Counted from the first letter of the stretch, positions 28,698 to 37,696 are shown. The stretch is 64,000 nt of DNA from Caldicellulosiruptor obsidiansis OB47 (GCF_000145215.1 NC_014392.1:923501-987500), one strand, 5' to 3'. Notes: generated from the sequence alone by a model not told the origin. Translations and numbers: made by a program.

Positions 28698-31600
28698 GTG
28701 AAACAAGTTTTAAGGCGACCTTGGATAAGTGTTATAATATGGGCAGTCTTGACAGCTATATTTTTAATTACAATGCCTGATATAAATAAAATAGTAAGAC
28801 TCAAAGGTGAACCTAAAATTGGCAAAGCTTATCCATCTCAGGTTGCTACTATATTGGAAAAAGAGTTTCAAGGTGTACCAAAAGATAAAAAACTTTCAAC
28901 AATAGCTATGGTCTTTTATAATAAAAATGGTTTAACAAAGGATGATATATCAGCAGCTAAAAAGATAATTGATGAACTTGACAAGAACAAAGAAAAATAC
29001 AATATTCAAAGCATTTCAACTCATTTCAAGAACCCCGAGTTAAAAAGTTATTACGTCTCACCTAATAATAAGGTTATTCTTACAAGCATTCAGGCAGATA
29101 AAACAAAGAGAGAAATTATTGAAATAAGAGATGAGATGTATAGATTAATAAACTCGACTCAAAAACCAAAGAGTCTTGAAATATATCTTACAGGTGGAGA
29201 TTTAATCACCCAGGATTTTGTGAAAGCCTCTGAAGATGGCGTCAAAAAGACAGATGTAATCACAATAGTGTTTATTATAGTTGTTTTAATTCTTGTGTTC
29301 AGATCTCCTGTCACTCCGATAGTTTCACTTTTGACAGTTGGAGTATCGTTTTTGATTTCCCTTAGTGTAGTTGGACACCTTGCAGATAAGTTCAACTTTC
29401 CTATAAATACTTTCACAAGAACATTTATAGTTGTATCTTTATTTGGTATTGGAACTGACTATAACCTTTTAATTATTTCAAGATTCAGAGAAGAACTTGC
29501 AAATGGGAAAGATGTCGATAAAGCAATAATGACAACATTTAAAACAGCAGGGAAGACAGTGATATTTAGCTGTCTTGCAGTTTTTACAGGATTTGCAGCT
29601 TTTGCAGTAGCATCTTTTAACTTTTTCAGGGCAATGTCAGCTATTGCTGTAAGTGTACTTATACTTTTGCTTGTGCTTTTGACACTGGTTCCAGCAGTGT
29701 TAAAGATTTTTGGTAAAAATCTTCTCTGGCCATTTAATAAAGAAATACAGCACACACATAGCAGGCTTTGGGAGGCTGCAGCAAGACTTTCCACTAGATA
29801 TCCTTATGTAGTGTTGACAACAGTGATATTAATCTTAATACCTTTTCTCTTATCAGTAAGAAGTGACTTGTCCTTCAACACACTAAATGAGCTTTCTGAA
29901 AAGTACAAATCGGTAAAAGGATTTAACATAATTTCAAAGAACTTTAGCAGCGGAAAAACATTTCCTGTTACGATTTATTTAAAATCCAATAAAAACTTAG
30001 CAACTTCAGATGCACTATCTGATATTGAAAAAATAACTGAAATATTGAGCAAGCAAAAAGGTATAAAAGATGTATATTCAATTACAAGACCTCAAGGAGA
30101 GATTATAAAACAATTTACTTTGTCAGACCAAGCAGATACTGTTATTAAAGGCATTGATAGTTTGAGAGATGGTCTTTTGAAAGTAAACAATGCAATTGAG
30201 ACTATAAACAAAAATTTGAATGTGTCAACAAAAGAGTTTGATGTTCAAAAACTTGTAAATGGTATTTCACAGCTTGAGAATGGCATATATGAATTAAAAA
30301 TATCCCTGGATAAACTAAATTTTGGGTTTGAACAAGGATTAGAAGGTTCTAAGAAGATTTATGATGGTCTTAATCAGCTTTCGAATGGAAGCAGCAAGCT
30401 GTCTGAAGGATTTAAAAAGTTTTACTCTGAATACACAAAGTCAATAAACAAAATAAAAAGTGAATTACAGGGATTTGATATAAATCAAGTTGAGCTTTTA
30501 TTGACAGGTATTAACACTGCTAATAATAATTTAAAAGTACTTTCAAATAAATATCCGGAAATTTCAAAGGATATAAATTATATTATGGCATCTGAAATCT
30601 TGTCGAAAATTGAAGCTGAAACAAGCAACCTTGCACCAAAGTTGAAAGAGTTTTCATCTGAATATGAGAAAATTTCAACACAAATAAATGAAGCTGATAA
30701 AGCTTTAAAGCTTATTTCAACATCCATTGATAGCATAGCCTCAGCTTCAAAACAACTTGCGGATGCTCAGGGTAAGGTTCTAAATGGTTACAATCAAATT
30801 GACAGAGGTCAAAAACAAATAATCTCAGGTGTCAATCTTATGTATTCAAAGCTTCAAGAATTTGATAATCAAAAAGAACAAATTCTAAAAAAGGTAAATG
30901 AACTTCAGACAGGGTTTACAAGTTTAAAGTCAGCTCTTTTCCAGATTTCTGATGCACTTAACAAAATGATAAATTCTATTGGTAGTATGAAGAGTTATTT
31001 TGAAGGTTACAAAAACACAGACATTTTTTACGTCCCTCCAGAAGCTTTGAAAAGCAGTGATTTCCAAAAGGCTTTGGATTCATATATGAGCAAAGATAGA
31101 AGAATAACAAAAATAATCTTGATTCTTGACACGAATCCGTATACAAACAAAGCAATTGATATTGTTGCTGAGGTGGAAAAGGTTTTAAATAATTCTTTAG
31201 AATTTGTAAACACAAAATTTGTATCGGTTGGAGTTGGTGGGATATCGTCTACAAACCACGATTTGAGAAGCATATATTTTAAAGATTTTAGAACTCTAAG
31301 GTTAATAATGATAATAAGTATTTTCATTTTAATGTTTCTTATTTCAAGGTCAATTTTCAATGCAGCAATAATGGTCATAATCGTTTTTACTGACTATTAT
31401 CTTGCACTATCTATCACAGAGATGATTTTCAAAGGTATTTTCAAATACGAAGCACTCAACTGGGCAGTGCCATTTTTCACCTTTGTTGTGTTCTTAGCTT
31501 TGGGTATAGACTACAGTGTATTTTTGCTAATAAGATTTTATGAGTATAAAGACTTGGAAATAAACGAGGCACTCAGGCTTACCTCAGCAAACATTGGGCA

Positions 31601-31778
31601 TGTTGTGACATCGGCAGTGATAATTTTAGCGGGCACATTTGCGGCAATGCTGCCATCTGGGATACTGACGCTTATGCAGGTTTCCATCTGCGTTGTGATA
31701 GGTCTTGTTTTGCTTGCATTTTTCCTTTTGCCGTTCTTGTTCAATGGTTTGATGAGGATAAAGAGAGATATAGTTTAA
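28698..31778 (+). CDS. MMPL/RND-family membrane exporter
   Basis: The 1026-residue protein has the RND plan: one N-terminal membrane segment, a large outer loop, five segments with the MMPL signature GIGTDYNLLIISRFREEL, then a second outer loop of about 400 residues and a repeated block with ALGIDYSVFLLIRFYEY. Between the two halves lies a long helical region (about residues 480-780) with repeated LxxGxxxLxxG patterns like those in YhgE/Pip proteins. This suggests export of lipids, peptides or toxic compounds driven by the proton gradient. GTG at 28698 follows AGAGGTGAGG. Substrate unknown. Confidence 0.88.
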   Translation: MKQVLRRPWISVIIWAVLTAIFLITMPDINKIVRLKGEPKIGKAYPSQVATILEKEFQGVPKDKKLSTIAMVFYNKNGLTKDDISAAKKIIDELDKNKEKYNIQSISTHFKNPELKSYYVSPNNKVILTSIQADKTKREIIEIRDEMYRLINSTQKPKSLEIYLTGGDLITQDFVKASEDGVKKTDVITIVFIIVVLILVFRSPVTPIVSLLTVGVSFLISLSVVGHLADKFNFPINTFTRTFIVVSLFGIGTDYNLLIISRFREELANGKDVDKAIMTTFKTAGKTVIFSCLAVFTGFAAFAVASFNFFRAMSAIAVSVLILLLVLLTLVPAVLKIFGKNLLWPFNKEIQHTHSRLWEAAARLSTRYPYVVLTTVILILIPFLLSVRSDLSFNTLNELSEKYKSVKGFNIISKNFSSGKTFPVTIYLKSNKNLATSDALSDIEKITEILSKQKGIKDVYSITRPQGEIIKQFTLSDQADTVIKGIDSLRDGLLKVNNAIETINKNLNVSTKEFDVQKLVNGISQLENGIYELKISLDKLNFGFEQGLEGSKKIYDGLNQLSNGSSKLSEGFKKFYSEYTKSINKIKSELQGFDINQVELLLTGINTANNNLKVLSNKYPEISKDINYIMASEILSKIEAETSNLAPKLKEFSSEYEKISTQINEADKALKLISTSIDSIASASKQLADAQGKVLNGYNQIDRGQKQIISGVNLMYSKLQEFDNQKEQILKKVNELQTGFTSLKSALFQISDALNKMINSIGSMKSYFEGYKNTDIFYVPPEALKSSDFQKALDSYMSKDRRITKIILILDTNPYTNKAIDIVAEVEKVLNNSLEFVNTKFVSVGVGGISSTNHDLRSIYFKDFRTLRLIMIISIFILMFLISRSIFNAAIMVIIVFTDYYLALSITEMIFKGIFKYEALNWAVPFFTFVVFLALGIDYSVFLLIRFYEYKDLEINEALRLTSANIGHVVTSAVIILAGTFAAMLPSGILTLMQVSICVVIGLVLLAFFLLPFLFNGLMRIKRDIV

Positions 31779-31804
31779 AAATGCTTTTAAAAAGCAATTT
31801 AGAT

Positions 31805-31834
31805 AGCTGCCTCCAGAGAAGGGGGCAGCTTTTT
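31805..31834 (+). terminator. Terminator after the MMPL gene
   Basis: AGCTGCC and GGCAGCT arms, extended by a CC/GG pair, are followed by TTTTG. Confidence 0.85.
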
Positions 31835-32060
31835 GTTTGTGAAAAAACAAGAGAGAATTTAAGAAATTTAGAGATATTAAAAGAAAGAGGGAGCTGATAG
31901 CTAAAAATTGCATGAAATTAACTAAAAAAAACGAGTTTGACAGGATAAAAATTAATAAAGTAAAATTGAGGTGAAAATTCCAAGGAGAATATTAATAAAT
32001 ATAGCAATTTGCAAAGTTACAAAGCCATTAACCTCTTTTTATGGGTACTAAACGAGCATT

Positions 32061-32100
32061 CCTGTAATGAACGAAAATGAGCGAAAATGACGAGAAATGA
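32061..32100 (+). repeat. Four tandem ten-base units ending in AATGA
   Basis: Units CCTGTAATGA, ACGAAAATGA, GCGAAAATGA and CGAGAAATGA follow each other without gap. The period equals about one helical turn. Confidence 0.7.
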
Positions 32101-32114
32101 GATTTGAAAAGATA

Positions 32115-32184
32115 AGGTACCTCCTGATAAAATATAGAATGTAAGTTGTACAACTTACGACAAAACACAACAAAGGAGGTACCT
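32115..32184 (+). promoter_or_regulatory. Inverted repeat sequestering the IS110 transposase ribosome-binding site
   Basis: AGGTACCTCCT (32115-32125) pairs perfectly with AGGAGGTACCT (32174-32184), which contains the ribosome-binding site of the TTG start at 32188. The loop holds GTAAGTTGTACAACTTAC (32141-32158), a perfect palindrome. In a transcript reading in from outside, the fold would hide the ribosome-binding site. Confidence 0.75.
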
Positions 32185-32187
32185 ACC

Positions 32188-32433
32188 TTGAAGTATACAC
32201 AAAATGAGAAGATATTACAAGTGACGGATAAAACTTTAGTTGTAGGAGTAGACATAGCAAAGGAGATACATATTGGCAGAGCATTTGATTTTAGAGGAGT
32301 GGAGCTTGGCAAGAGAATAGAGTTTGAGAATAGAAAAGAAGGTATGGAAAAATTTTTAGATTGGGCAAATAAGATAATGAAAGCCCATGGCAAAGAGAAC
32401 GTAATAGTAGGGATAGAGCCTACAGGAGACTTG
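32188..32433 (+). pseudogene. IS110-family transposase, N-terminal fragment
   Basis: From a TTG start behind GGAGG the frame encodes about 80 residues of a DEDD transposase, with VGVDIAKEIHIGRAF (first catalytic Asp) and VIVGIEPTG (Glu). Similarity stops abruptly after GIEPTG, where the other residues of the DEDD site and the C-terminal serine domain should follow. The open frame then runs into the end of an IS256-like element and stops at 32466. About three quarters of the gene is missing, so it cannot be active. Confidence 0.85.
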
Positions 32434-33745
32434 TCAAGAATTTTGTGTTTCCAATTTATAACGTAAATTGTAAAGTTGGGTTATGTTGTTAATGCATTTT
32501 CTAATGCTGGGAACTCCATTTTTCCATTTTGTACGGCGTAAGTTCTCTCGCTGTAAGTAAATATTAATTTCTAAGACACAGGCAGCTTAAAGTATCCACC
32601 TGAATTTACTTCTTGCCTTTTCAATCATGCTATTTACACATAAAGCGGTGTTTGTAGAAAAAGCTTTCTTAATTCCTCAGGGTATTTCATATGGGCAAGA
32701 TAAAACTCTGCTTTTTCTGATATTGCAGCAATAAAATCGAGGATATTTTGAAAGGTATCCATAGAAAAGTTCTTTAAATTTCAGTACAGCTTCGTCAAAA
32801 TCGGAGGAAGAAATTCTAAGTCTGTTCTTAACTCTTGTTAAAAGCGGAAAGCTTTATCTTTTGTCATATGTTTTCTGCTATTTTGTTGGAGGTGGACAAA
32901 AGCAAGCTAAAGGTCAGCAAGAGGGTAAGCAAGTTTGACAGCATCTATAATACCAGGAAAGTCATCACTTATGACAATTAAAACTTCTTTAAGACCTCTT
33001 GTAATTAAATCGTCAAAAACTTTCATCCAATCAGCCTTATTTTCTTTGCCGAAGAAAGGGCAGAATACCGAAAATGTCTTTTTTACCTTCTAGGTCGATA
33101 CCGAGGACAACATAACAAGTAGCTTGTTTAACCTTAGAATTATCCTTAACTTCACTTTTGAATAACCATCGATGATAAGAGCAAAAGCACTTGTTGGTAG
33201 TTCTCTTTGTTTGAATAACTGAAGTTCATTTTTAAGGTCTTCTTTGATTTTTAGTATTTCATTTTCGGAATATGGAAGATTCAAAGCTTTCAAAGTTTGA
33301 ACAAGGGAACGCTCAAGAATAACCATTGACAACTAAAGACATAAGAAGGTCAGTGTACGAACTATCAACTCTTTTGTAGCGGGAAGAAGAGGATAGAATG
33401 TCGAAAATTGGAAGTAGCGTGTGCGAGGGACAGAGATTTCAAGACTTGAGGCAGGTGTTGCAAGTTTTACTTCAATAAAAACCATTACCTTTGTCATTGT
33501 CATTTTTAGCAAGGTATACTGCTCTTTCCGATAACATAAAGCAATCGAGCAAGTTTTACTTTAAGTTGCTTTAGAGCTGGGCGGTTAGGAGCATCACAGG
33601 AAGCAATACATATTTAATACTTGCTTCTTTTGCCATGTTTTTAGCAGTCTCAATAATTTCGTTTTTATTCATTTTAAATAACCCCCTTTGATGATTATTT
33701 CAATACTAATTATACAGTGGACACAATTTTATTTTAACTCCCAAA
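32425..33745 (-). mobile_element. Decayed IS256-family insertion element
   Basis: The element lies between the cut IS110 transposase and unrelated sequence. Its ends carry a loose inverted repeat: GTCAAGAATTTTGTGTTTCC read inwards at the left, and GTTAAAATAAAATTGTGTCC read inwards at the right. The boundaries are approximate, and no target duplication could be identified. The enclosed transposase gene is broken. Confidence 0.65.
32434..33672 (-). pseudogene. IS256/mutator-type transposase with multiple frameshifts
   Basis: Read on the minus strand the sequence starts MNKNEIIETAKNMAKEASIK at 33672 and later gives fragments in different frames. One is a run near 33130-33320 with SLVQTLKALNLPYSENEILK and ELPTSAFALIIDGY. 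Another is a C-terminal run with NSMIEKARSKFRWI and EINIYLQRENLRRTKWKNG ending at the TGA at 32434. These are typical of the mutator/IS256 transposases of thermophilic clostridia. Several frameshifts and in-frame stops interrupt it, including one early after about 33 codons. It is inactive. Confidence 0.82.
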
Positions 33746-34207
33746 TGAATTTTTATAGGACGATTAAAAAATGAGAGCGGGTGGTCGGAGTACAATTTCC
33801 AGAAGGGCGAAGACCCTGCATACGAGCATAACCGACATCCACGCCATGGTAGATGGGACGAGGAAATTGAGGGCAAGGTAAGAAAGACCCTGAGAGACAT
33901 GAGAGGGTAAACACCATGGTTATTGTGGATAAATACCCGCCGCAATATGGTATAATATCTAAATTAATGCAAAGTAGGTTGAATCTAATTTTCATATGGT
34001 AGAATAAAGCAATAATAGAAATAACAAGCATCAAATAAATTTTTATAACTACGAAATTCGAAGAAAACGAAAGATATTTTGAGAAAATCAAAGGTATATT
34101 GAGAGAGGTTTGAAAAGCTCACAAAGGATCAAGAAGCTCTTAAAGACTGGGCTGCCGACCAGGAAATTGAATTGAGGACATTAAAGCTTGTTCAGAATGG
34201 GTAAAAT
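33746..34207 (+). other. Fragments of unknown genes left after insertion and deletion
   Basis: No complete gene is seen. A plus-strand frame at 33761-33910 with about 46 sense codons before its stop reads like a real C-terminus (GWSEYNFQKGEDPAYEH, then RWDEEIEGKVRKTL) and is visibly richer in G and C than its surroundings. A second plus-strand frame at 34103-34204 (EKLTKDQEALKDWAAD) also reads like a protein end. Both are preceded by stops and lack starts. I do not recognise either family. Minus-strand frames across this stretch have no coding character that I can defend. Confidence 0.45.
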
Positions 34208-34256
34208 GAAAAAGGGCTTGCCGTCCGAAAAAGCATGTGTATTTTTGGCAAGCCCT
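34208..34256 (-). terminator. Terminator of the htrA-like/secreted protein operon
   Basis: On the minus strand AGGGCTTGCC and GGCAAGCCCT arms close a larger hairpin with an inner A/T pairing, followed by TTTTTC. Confidence 0.8.
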
Positions 34257-34264
34257 GTATAATT

Positions 34265-36133
34265 TTATTCCTCTTTTTTCTTAAATTTTTCCAAATCTTC
34301 TTTTACAAACTTTATATTCAGCTTTGAAAAGTCAATCTTGTCTATTTTTATGCTTTTCACAAAATTCTCGAAGTCAGAAACTGTATAGCTATTATAATAC
34401 AAAACAGGAATGGACAGGTCAATGGTGTAATAATATTGATTGTATTTTATCATATAGATAATTCTGTTCTGAAGATTAATAAAATTAAAGTCTCTATTTG
34501 GATTTCCCTTTGCAAGTTCTGAAAGCTTAAGAATATTATAGACATAAATAAACTTATAAATAGAAAGATTTTTGTCAGTATACTTCAAAAGGCTCATATT
34601 TACAGTTTTGCTCTTATATTCATTGCTTTCAACCCATGCTTGCATAGTGTTTTTTATTATCTTATCGGCAGGGTCTACGTTTATTCCACCATTTATTGTC
34701 AAAATTGAGTATGGAGTATTGTAAAGCATTACTGTTTCAATGTCCGAAATACCCTGTGCAGATGGGATTGAGGAACCTATTATTTGAGTAAAGTAATTAT
34801 AATAGTAATATGGCATATTTGTTTTGTAATCCTTTGAAATCTTCATTTCAAATGGAGCTTTGTTAAGTTTTACAGTTTTTAATGTATTCTGGGGTTTCAA
34901 ATCTCCTGACCAAAGAATGGAATCAAAGTATCTGCTCTTTGCTGGTAATACTCTAAATGAATTAATTATCCTCTCATATTTTTGCTTATCTTTGTTATAT
35001 TTTTCTTCTGGAACATACAGTTTTATCACGTATTTATTATTATTTGAGTCAACATAAAGTCTTTTTTCAACAAATGTCTTGTTGAGGCTTTTTCTAATTC
35101 TGAGGTCATAAATTTTTGCTTTACTTGTTCCAATATTTAAACTTTTGGATGAGATGACTTTTAAAAGCTCTTTGTTGTAAAACTCAATACTTTTTATTTC
35201 CTGAGAAACCCATTTGTCAAAACTGATATTTGAGTTTGTAACAAAACTGACAGAAAGATATTCGTCATACTCTTGCTGGCTGTCTGGAGATGCCAAGGCC
35301 AACGTATCCTGCTGCTGTTTTTGGGTTGAGATTCCCATCTCCTCATCTGTGTAAAGAGGAGCAAATGATTGTGTGGAAGAATTGTACTCAAGATTATAAA
35401 TGTCTGTAGATTTCCAGTAAGGTGGAAGGTCAATCTGCCATCCGTAACTTGTATTTTTGTGAACTCTCCACGATGTTACGTTGTCTGCTAAATCTTTTAT
35501 GTTGGGATTGTTTCTGTCAAAGTTTGTTTCAAAAGAATCAGCAATCTTGTATAAAAGATTTTGGTGTTGTGAATAGAAATTTAAATCCATACTAATCGTA
35601 AGTCTGTAAATGTAATTGTATCTCTTATTTTTGCTCAAGTATATTCGTATGAGATTGAAAGTGCCAGAACTTTCTTCTTCGTCAACAAATACATAAAAAG
35701 AGTCAGTATATACACTTGTGGCTTCAATATATTCTTGATCTTGTTTGTCTTTTCCTTTTTTAAGCGAATATAACTTTGAACCAGAATAATAACCTGAAAT
35801 TAAATCTTGAGCGTACAGCAAAATTTCATCTAAGGAGGTGTAACCTTCTTTGTTTAAAATTGCCTCAACATTTATGCTTGCCTTGTAGCTATTGCTTGAC
35901 ATTGAAAAATAGCTTCCTTTTGGATCTTTGTTTATATAGGCATCCTGTGGCATATAGATAGACCAGTTGTAAACACTGTTTCCAACCCTGTTCTTATTGA
36001 TGTCATCTTTTGAAAAGACTGTGTAAAAGTCAATAATGCCACTGTCTTCTTGTGCAAGTGCAAAGACAGAAGAGGTCAGCACAAAAGCAACTATTGTAAA
36101 AATACAAATCACTATTTTTAACTTTCTTGACAT
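34265..36133 (-). CDS. Secreted protein with three related modules, function unknown
   Basis: The 622-residue protein starts with a clear signal peptide (about residues 1-28, ending VFALAQ). The mature part seems to contain three related modules of about 160-180 residues. Each opens with a short aromatic strand and a proline (YNWSIYMP, YGWQIDLP, FEMKISKDY) and the first two close with a helix and SF (ADSFETNF, INSFRVLP), the third with FVKSIKID. This looks like the PsbP/Mog1-like plan, but the match is by eye only. It lies 34 bases downstream of an HtrA-like protease gene in one operon, so a partner or substrate role outside the cell is possible. I do not recognise the family. Confidence 0.7.
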   Translation of the reverse strand: MSRKLKIVICIFTIVAFVLTSSVFALAQEDSGIIDFYTVFSKDDINKNRVGNSVYNWSIYMPQDAYINKDPKGSYFSMSSNSYKASINVEAILNKEGYTSLDEILLYAQDLISGYYSGSKLYSLKKGKDKQDQEYIEATSVYTDSFYVFVDEEESSGTFNLIRIYLSKNKRYNYIYRLTISMDLNFYSQHQNLLYKIADSFETNFDRNNPNIKDLADNVTSWRVHKNTSYGWQIDLPPYWKSTDIYNLEYNSSTQSFAPLYTDEEMGISTQKQQQDTLALASPDSQQEYDEYLSVSFVTNSNISFDKWVSQEIKSIEFYNKELLKVISSKSLNIGTSKAKIYDLRIRKSLNKTFVEKRLYVDSNNNKYVIKLYVPEEKYNKDKQKYERIINSFRVLPAKSRYFDSILWSGDLKPQNTLKTVKLNKAPFEMKISKDYKTNMPYYYYNYFTQIIGSSIPSAQGISDIETVMLYNTPYSILTINGGINVDPADKIIKNTMQAWVESNEYKSKTVNMSLLKYTDKNLSIYKFIYVYNILKLSELAKGNPNRDFNFINLQNRIIYMIKYNQYYYTIDLSIPVLYYNSYTVSDFENFVKSIKIDKIDFSKLNIKFVKEDLEKFKKKEE

Positions 36134-36167
36134 GTTGCTGTGTTCCCCTTTCCATATATTTTTTTAA

Positions 36168-37280
36168 CTATTTGCTTGTTGGCCACTCTTTCAAAATAAC
36201 TTCTTTTTCAAGAATTTTGCCATTTCTTTTGATTTTTATCTTTACCTTGTCACCAGGAAGATATTTCATAAGAGTTTGATTGTATTCTGCAATTGAGTTG
36301 ATAGGGTAGCTGTCAATTGTGACAAGTATATCATTTTCTTGAGCAAATCCTTTTAAAGGACTGTCAGCTTTTACATCTATAATTTTAAGACCGAGGTTAG
36401 ACGGAAGCCCAACATAAGATAACCAACTGTCTTCAAACTCAAGACCTAAGTAACATCTTTTAATTCTACCAAACTTTTTATAATGGTCAAGGAAATAAAG
36501 TATATTTTCCGCAGGAATTGCAAAGTTAATTCCTTGCCAGTAATCAATACCAAGAGTGTTTATTCCTACAAGTTTCCCCTGCATATTAACAAGTGGGCCA
36601 CCACTGTTGCCTGGATTGATACTTGCATCTGTTTGCAAAAATGTATAGACTTCATCAACAGGTCTGTTAAGCCCACTAATTATTCCTTTTGTGACACTAT
36701 TTCGCCATCCTAAGAAAAGCGGTGTGCCTATTGCCAAAACTTCCTGACCCACATAAATATTTTTTGGGTTTTCAATTTCAATTGGGGTAAGATTGCTTCG
36801 GTTGACTTTCAAAATTGCAAGGTCAATTTCTTTGTCACTGTAAAGTACTGCTGCCTTATAAGCCTTGGCGTCGTAGAAGATAACATAAGGCTGTTTTAGG
36901 TCTTCAACTACATGATTGTTTGTTAAAATCAGCCCATTTTTGTCAATCACAACACCAGATCCGTGAGAAAGTCCAGCTGGGATTTTGCTGTAGTAAAAGT
37001 CGTCTGCTTTTATCTTTTTGCTGTCACCGATGATTGCTACAACAGACTTGTTTATCTTGTCAATGACTTCACTTATGGACAGGTCTTTTTTCTGAATTAT
37101 CAGGCTATTTTGCGTTTTGGTGTAATTAAAGTTTAAAAAGTCTTTCAAAGAGTCAATATCAACATAGGTTTTTCCGTCAATCTCTTTTGGAGTCACAGTA
37201 ATGCTTTGGGCAAATACAATGTTTGAAAGAATGAATATCACAATAAATCCGACCAGCCATACCTTTGCGCTTTTTTTCAT
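36168..37280 (-). CDS. HtrA-like secreted/membrane-anchored serine protease
   Basis: The 370-residue protein acts outside the cytoplasm. A signal peptide or anchor covers about residues 1-26. It is followed by a short domain like the copper amine oxidase N-terminal (stalk) domain (VTPKEIDGKTYVDIDSL), the trypsin-like domain and a C-terminal PDZ domain. The catalytic triad is visible: His in LTNNHVVE, Asp in KEIDLAILKV and Ser in NPGNSGGPLVN. This fits the DegP/HtrA quality-control group. The ATG at 37280 follows GGGAGG by seven bases; the upstream ATG at 37295 lacks a good site. It heads an operon with the three-module secreted protein. Confidence 0.88.
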   Translation of the reverse strand: MKKSAKVWLVGFIVIFILSNIVFAQSITVTPKEIDGKTYVDIDSLKDFLNFNYTKTQNSLIIQKKDLSISEVIDKINKSVVAIIGDSKKIKADDFYYSKIPAGLSHGSGVVIDKNGLILTNNHVVEDLKQPYVIFYDAKAYKAAVLYSDKEIDLAILKVNRSNLTPIEIENPKNIYVGQEVLAIGTPLFLGWRNSVTKGIISGLNRPVDEVYTFLQTDASINPGNSGGPLVNMQGKLVGINTLGIDYWQGINFAIPAENILYFLDHYKKFGRIKRCYLGLEFEDSWLSYVGLPSNLGLKIIDVKADSPLKGFAQENDILVTIDSYPINSIAEYNQTLMKYLPGDKVKIKIKRNGKILEKEVILKEWPTSK

Positions 37281-37384
37281 TGCAGAACCTCCCATACCAA
37301 GAATTTGTCACCACATAATTATAACGTATTTTAGTCAAAAATGTTATTGTTAAAAAGAAAAATTTTTATTTGCAATTTTTGTAC

Positions 37385-37413
37385 TTGAACTTTATTATTT
37401 TTTACATTATAAT
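37385..37413 (+). promoter_or_regulatory. Promoter of the ferredoxin-csoR operon
   Basis: TTGAAC and a perfect TATAAT are separated by 17 bases. Transcription would begin near 37420, just before the operator candidate. Confidence 0.75.
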
Positions 37414-37427
37414 ATACTCGTAAGAGT

Positions 37428-37454
37428 AATACACCCCCATGGTATAGGGGATAG
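37428..37454 (+). promoter_or_regulatory. CsoR-family operator candidate
   Basis: A C-run and a G-run flanked by A/T (ATACACCCCC, seven bases, AGGGGATAG) form a pseudo-palindrome. This is the kind of site that CsoR-family repressors bind. It lies between the predicted start of transcription and the first gene of the operon that encodes a CsoR-family protein, which suggests autoregulation. Confidence 0.55.
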
Positions 37455-37481
37455 ACTACTAAGGAGGGAGAATAAAAAAGA

Positions 37482-37685
37482 ATGAGAAAGGCAGTATTAG
37501 ATAAGGATATGTGCGACAGGTCACCCTTTTGTCCTGCTTCACGTTCGTGCAAATTTGGTGCAATAAAAAGAAACGTAAGAGGATTTTTTGATGTTGAGAT
37601 TGAAATTGACAAGGAAAAATGTACAGGATGCGGCGTATGTACAAAGTTTTGTCCGCAGGGAGCTATCAAGATTGTTGAAGAGTAG
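37482..37685 (+). CDS. Small ferredoxin-like iron-sulfur protein
   Basis: The 67-residue protein has one complete [4Fe-4S] motif, CTGCGVCTKFCP, in the second half. The first half has cysteines spaced as CDRSPFC and SRSC, which do not form a standard cluster motif. It probably carries one cluster, with extra cysteines of unknown role. It may transfer electrons or take part in thiol chemistry. ATG at 37482 follows AAGGAGGGAG. It is the first gene of an operon with the CsoR-family regulator. Confidence 0.8.
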   Translation: MRKAVLDKDMCDRSPFCPASRSCKFGAIKRNVRGFFDVEIEIDKEKCTGCGVCTKFCPQGAIKIVEE

Positions 37686-37696
37686 GTGACGCTGAA

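Larger units (their letters stand above)
31840..32187 (+). other. Non-coding 5' end of an IS110-family element and its flank
   Basis: No gene is seen here on either strand that I can support. The right half is the leader of the truncated IS110-type transposase. It holds a block of tandem ten-base repeats, a perfect 18-base palindrome and a long inverted repeat that covers the ribosome-binding site. In IS110-group elements this position encodes the guide (bridge/seek) RNA, so a structured RNA remnant is plausible. The exact left boundary of the element is not visible. Confidence 0.5.

Noticed and set aside
32028-32393. Minus-strand open frame of 121 codons across the IS110 leader
   Set aside because: It lies opposite the transposase fragment and its structured leader, with no homology signal.
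33753-34091. Minus-strand open frame of 112 codons beside the IS relics
   Set aside because: It overlaps a plus-strand fragment with better coding character and has no ribosome-binding site or family match.
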